DNA of 64,000 bases. It comes from Lunularia cruciata (lineage: Eukaryota; Streptophyta; Marchantiopsida; Lunulariales; Lunulariaceae). Of the stretch, positions 60,790 through 64,000 are shown piece after piece (within the stretch, counting starts at the first letter, position 1; each line of letters starts with the position of its first letter). Below the pieces are notes generated by a model, which ran no database searches, was not told where the DNA came from, and saw only the letters and a program-made list of their open reading frames with translations. The stretch lies in contig OX419761.1 of assembly GCA_948567375.1 (NCBI GenBank), positions 29,018,501-29,082,500 of the forward strand, read 5' to 3'. The position numbers and the translations under genes are program-made.

Positions 60790-62560
60790 AGGATGCCCCA
60801 ATGGAGGTCCTAATATTTTCCTCATGTCAAGGACACTCTACACCCTCCCTCTACATCGGACCCTTTGCCCCGCCACTCCTTGTCGATCATTCTACTCCAT
60901 CCTAGCGATTAGCACATCTTTATGTCCTACCCCATATGCATCCCACACAATCTTATTTTGATTATCCAATGGTAGAGATAGGTCTTACATAACATAGAGG
61001 GAGATCTTGTTTTTTGCATATGCAAGCAAAGGTAGCCATTGGTCCTTATTCCCCCCCAAACCCCATCCATACTCAGGTCATCTCTCTACATGCTCCCCCA
61101 CTCTTTGGACCCTATCTAGGTATTCCTTCCAAGTTTTCCATGACTACAAGTGTATACTAGGATCCCTATGCCTTAACGTTCTTTGGTTGCATCCACATGC
61201 TCCATCCTACTACATGTTATTTTGGCAGATGACCACACACAAGATGTTTCCACTTGGATATTACTGGCACTCTTCCCCAAAGTACATTACTCCTTTTGGC
61301 CCATAGTGGTGTGTCGGACCATAGGGAGACAGCCTCTAGGATTCATAGGTTCTTGCGATGCAATTGGGCAACCCTCCATGTGGGGTGGTACACCTTTAGG
61401 GCCCATGCCACTACCATGCAATAGCAAAGTCTCCAAAGCCCCATACCTTACCCTAGAGCATCAATGCCTTTGTTGCTCCTTGATGTTAGGTTAGGTAGGG
61501 GAGTATAGGCGAGCAGTCCAAGCGCTCTCTCCCTCTCAGCCAACACTCATCTCTTCCAACACCTTATCCAACTTATAGACCCCACATTCACCTACCAATG
61601 AGGAACTTCACTCATTCCTCCATGACTATAAGCCATATGAGGAGTTACAACTGAGAGAGTCTTGCTTTGCCCATGCTCTACTCCAATCTCCAAGCTTCTC
61701 AACGCATGGACCATTAGAGTTACTTTTTGAGCACCTACAAAATTGCCTCTCCTTAGATACTCCATATCCATGTTTCCTTTTTTCTTTGCTTTTTGTCTGC
61801 ACATTTCCTTTGGTCATGTGCACCTTGGAGCAACATGTTTGTTTGGGGCTTCTTGTCTACTCACTTTCACAAAGAAGACCTCAGGTGTGCATCCCATTGC
61901 TGTTAGAGATGTGTTTTTTCATTTGGTTTCCCACACTATTTTTTTACTATTGCGGTAGTCTTTTCCTTCCTTTTTGTCTTCCCATCAGTTTGTTGTGGCT
62001 ACTCCAAGGAGATGCAAGATGGTTATTGTGTGCATTCAAGCATCTTTGGACATACATCCACATTAGATTGGGTGGTTGTCCAAGTTGATGTGTCCAATGC
62101 ATTCAATGCACATCTCTCATCCAGCATTGTTTAGTGCCCTTTGCTTAGCTACCGATCAGATCTCCTCCTTGATTCTGTTTGTACATGCTTTCTATGGGAT
62201 CAAGACATCCCTAATGTAGAGCAACTATATTGCAACCACAAAGTTCTCCCAATTGATATCAACTGATGGCACACGGCAAGAGGATCCCCCAAGGGGCCTC
62301 TCTTTGCCATAGTGCATTATATAACTTTACGATAGGTAGTAGTAAATTTTCCATCTTGGATGACACTCATATATTGGGCTCTTTGGAAGATGTTATGAGA
62401 GCAATGTATGCTTTTGTACTTAGCTTAGAGGCCTTGGGTTTATAAATCTAGATTTTTAAATGCAAGGTCTAGATCCCACATGGTCCTCACTCCCCTTGAC
62501 TTCCCATTTGGATTCCAATTTCCCATTGGTGGTTTACGAGTTTTGGACTTTCCTATATGA
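60790..62560 (+). pseudogene. Non-LTR-type reverse transcriptase relic 2
   Basis: Same family as relic 1 and more decayed. Motif A is QVDVSNAFNA (Asp at 62087), motif B a shifted GTRQEDPP...PLFAIVH (about 62266-62320), and motif C LDDTHI (62356-62373). A block at 61760-61960 matches the region upstream of RT in relic 1, with the phrase HLVSHTI shared by both. Frames change repeatedly. Confidence 0.75.
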
Positions 62561-62677
62561 CAAGAGGACTTTTGTAGTTTGTACATATTATACACCTTAG
62601 TACATGGTGCAACTCATGCTCACCTCTTCCCTAAGTTGAAGAATACCCATGTAACAATATGGAGCTTACCAATGAGT

Positions 62678-63128
62678 TGTTGAGACTAACAAAGTAGCAA
62701 ATAATCCAAATTCGCTAAGAATATTTGAGAAACATCTAGGAAGTTACTTTGCACCTTCCAAATATTGGGTAAGGTACATGCTAAGGAGGAAGCTTCTTGG
62801 CTACCTCAGCATGCACGCCAAGTAGGTGGTTTCTGGAAAGAAGCTTCTTGTGAAACTTCTTCACTAGCTTAGCTTGCATGCCAAGTTGGCAGCTTCTAGA
62901 AGGAAGCTTCTTGAGAAGCTTCCCAATTAACTTGTCTTGCATTCCATGCAAGCAGCTTTAAGTAAGCTTCTTGAGAAGCTTCTCAAGAGCCTTGTATATT
63001 TCCCAATAAATACCAAAGTTTAAGCTTATGTTAGATATTCAAAGTTTCCTTCCTTCAAGAGTCCCAATTTGATCTTTCACTTTGATCTTCCATTCTCCTA
63101 TTTCTCTCCTTGGTCTTGATCTTCTACA
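62678..63128 (+). repeat. 5' LTR of a further LTR retrotransposon
   Basis: TGTTGAGAC...TTCTACA, 451 bp. It is followed directly by a primer-site-like sequence. The middle (about 62780-62990) contains repeated GAAGCTTCTTG-type segments at intervals of roughly 60-70 bp, giving several overlapping hairpins. Confidence 0.65.
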
Positions 63129-63141
63129 TTAGTATCAGAAT
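63129..63141 (+). promoter_or_regulatory. Degenerate iMet primer-binding site
   Basis: TTAGTATCAGAAT right after the LTR. Nine of twelve bases match the iMet site found at 31461-31472. Confidence 0.65.
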
Positions 63142-64000
63142 AGGACTAGGATGGATGAAATTTATGAATCACCAAATCCATTTTTGCCAAACCATTGGGA
63201 TTCTTATGTCCATGTTCTACCCAAGCATCATTTTACATAGTTCATCATCTCACGCTTTGGGCAGAATTTTCTAAATGCAATCATCTTGTCCAATGACCCC
63301 TTGGAACTTTTGATTATAACTTATGGAGAATGGTAAACATATGGAATCTACATGTTAACTTAGATACACTGTAGGTAGGTTGGTAGAGTAGTAGTCATGG
63401 CAACAATACTTGAGATTATCATTGCTATGAAGCAACAAATCAAGCACTTTACTTGCTTATTGGAAGACGAGATCATCAATGACAAAAGCAAGTAGAGAGA
63501 GCACCATTTTGAGAAGGAGAAGAGAAAATTTGATTTTCAAAGCCCAAGGTATTTGAAGGCAAGAATCTCTTAGGTTCAATAGAGAAAAAAAATTTTGATT
63601 GTGAATGTTATTTTGAAGCTACAAATCTTCAAGATGAATGAAAATAAATTCTCTTGGCTTCAAGGCAATTGGATGGAGTGGCAAAGTTGTGGTGGTTGTT
63701 CCAAGTGGAGCAAGTTGAATGGAAAATTTTTGCACCAATCTTGATATGGAGAGAATTCAAGAGTGCAATAACTGGTCAATTCCAAGCTATAATACCATAC
63801 AAGCAGCACAAGATAGATTGACAAAGTTGAAGTAGATTGGCTCTATAAGAAGCTACACTACACAATTCCAGACCATCATTATGCAAATTCTAGATATACT
63901 AGAAGGTGGAGCTCTGGATCATTTTGTGAGGAGCTTGAAGTCACAAACCAAATTGAGGTAATTATGCAAGAGCCAAAACACAATGAAGAAGCCATGCAGT
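63142..64000 (+). pseudogene. gag relic, runs off the window
   Basis: Broken frames. Near 63750-63990 a capsid-like pattern is visible (FKSAITGQFQ, then GSIRSYTTQFQTIIMQI and LDHFVRSLK), typical of retrotransposon gag. At least two shifts and an in-frame TAG. The rest of the element lies beyond 64000. Confidence 0.65.

Overview
This is a transposon-saturated stretch of a large land-plant nuclear genome. The plant call rests on a class III (secretory) peroxidase gene with the classic four-exon layout, plant-type LTR-retrotransposon primer sites (tRNA-iMet and tRNA-Asp type) and short GT-AG introns. A seedless vascular plant such as a fern or lycophyte is my best guess, because the methyltransferase-bearing Ty3 element and the reverse-transcriptase relics resemble families I remember from such genomes. 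That guess was not searched.

Positions 1-38.2 kb are a multi-level nest of LTR retrotransposons. The backbone is one old Ty3/gypsy-type element on the + strand. Its parts are scattered over gag (probably 6990-8743 and 13274-13926), protease (17357-18120), a cytosine-C5 methyltransferase-like domain (18726-20250), RT/RNase H (25191-26050 and 32058-33252), integrase (to 33252 and from 37029) and a C-terminal PHD finger (38082-38217). It has been split by (i) several copies of a family with very long LTRs (about 3.77 kb), each holding a coiled-coil reading frame; (ii) a shorter two-LTR element of the same family with almost no internal region (13927-17356); (iii) a complete Ty3 chromovirus on the - strand (26051-32052); and (iv) two solo LTRs of that chromovirus. 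Five-base target duplications mark many joints: AAGTT, AACAT, ATAGC, AGGAG, and imperfect CAATG/CAATT and CCAAC/CCAGC.

Positions 38.2-44.5 kb hold a pair of 105-bp direct repeats, undefined sequence and a deleted Ty1/copia element on the - strand (40652-43803) with a 200-base assembly gap inside it.

Positions 44.5-60 kb are the gene-bearing part. They contain an intact class III peroxidase on the - strand (44534-46635), a decayed non-LTR-type reverse transcriptase (about 48.3-50.45 kb), a dead second peroxidase on the + strand (about 52.82-54.07 kb) and an intact 11-exon Fpg/Nei-family DNA glycosylase on the - strand (56050-59526). The glycosylase starts Met-Val-Glu, as NEIL3 does, and has one GC-AG intron.

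Positions 60-64 kb return to transposon debris: AT-rich inverted arrays, a second RT relic, and the LTR, primer site and gag start of another LTR retrotransposon that runs off the window.

Only the peroxidase and the DNA glycosylase look like functional host genes. The most unusual features are the coding LTRs and the retroelement polyprotein carrying both a DNA-methyltransferase-like domain and a PHD finger.
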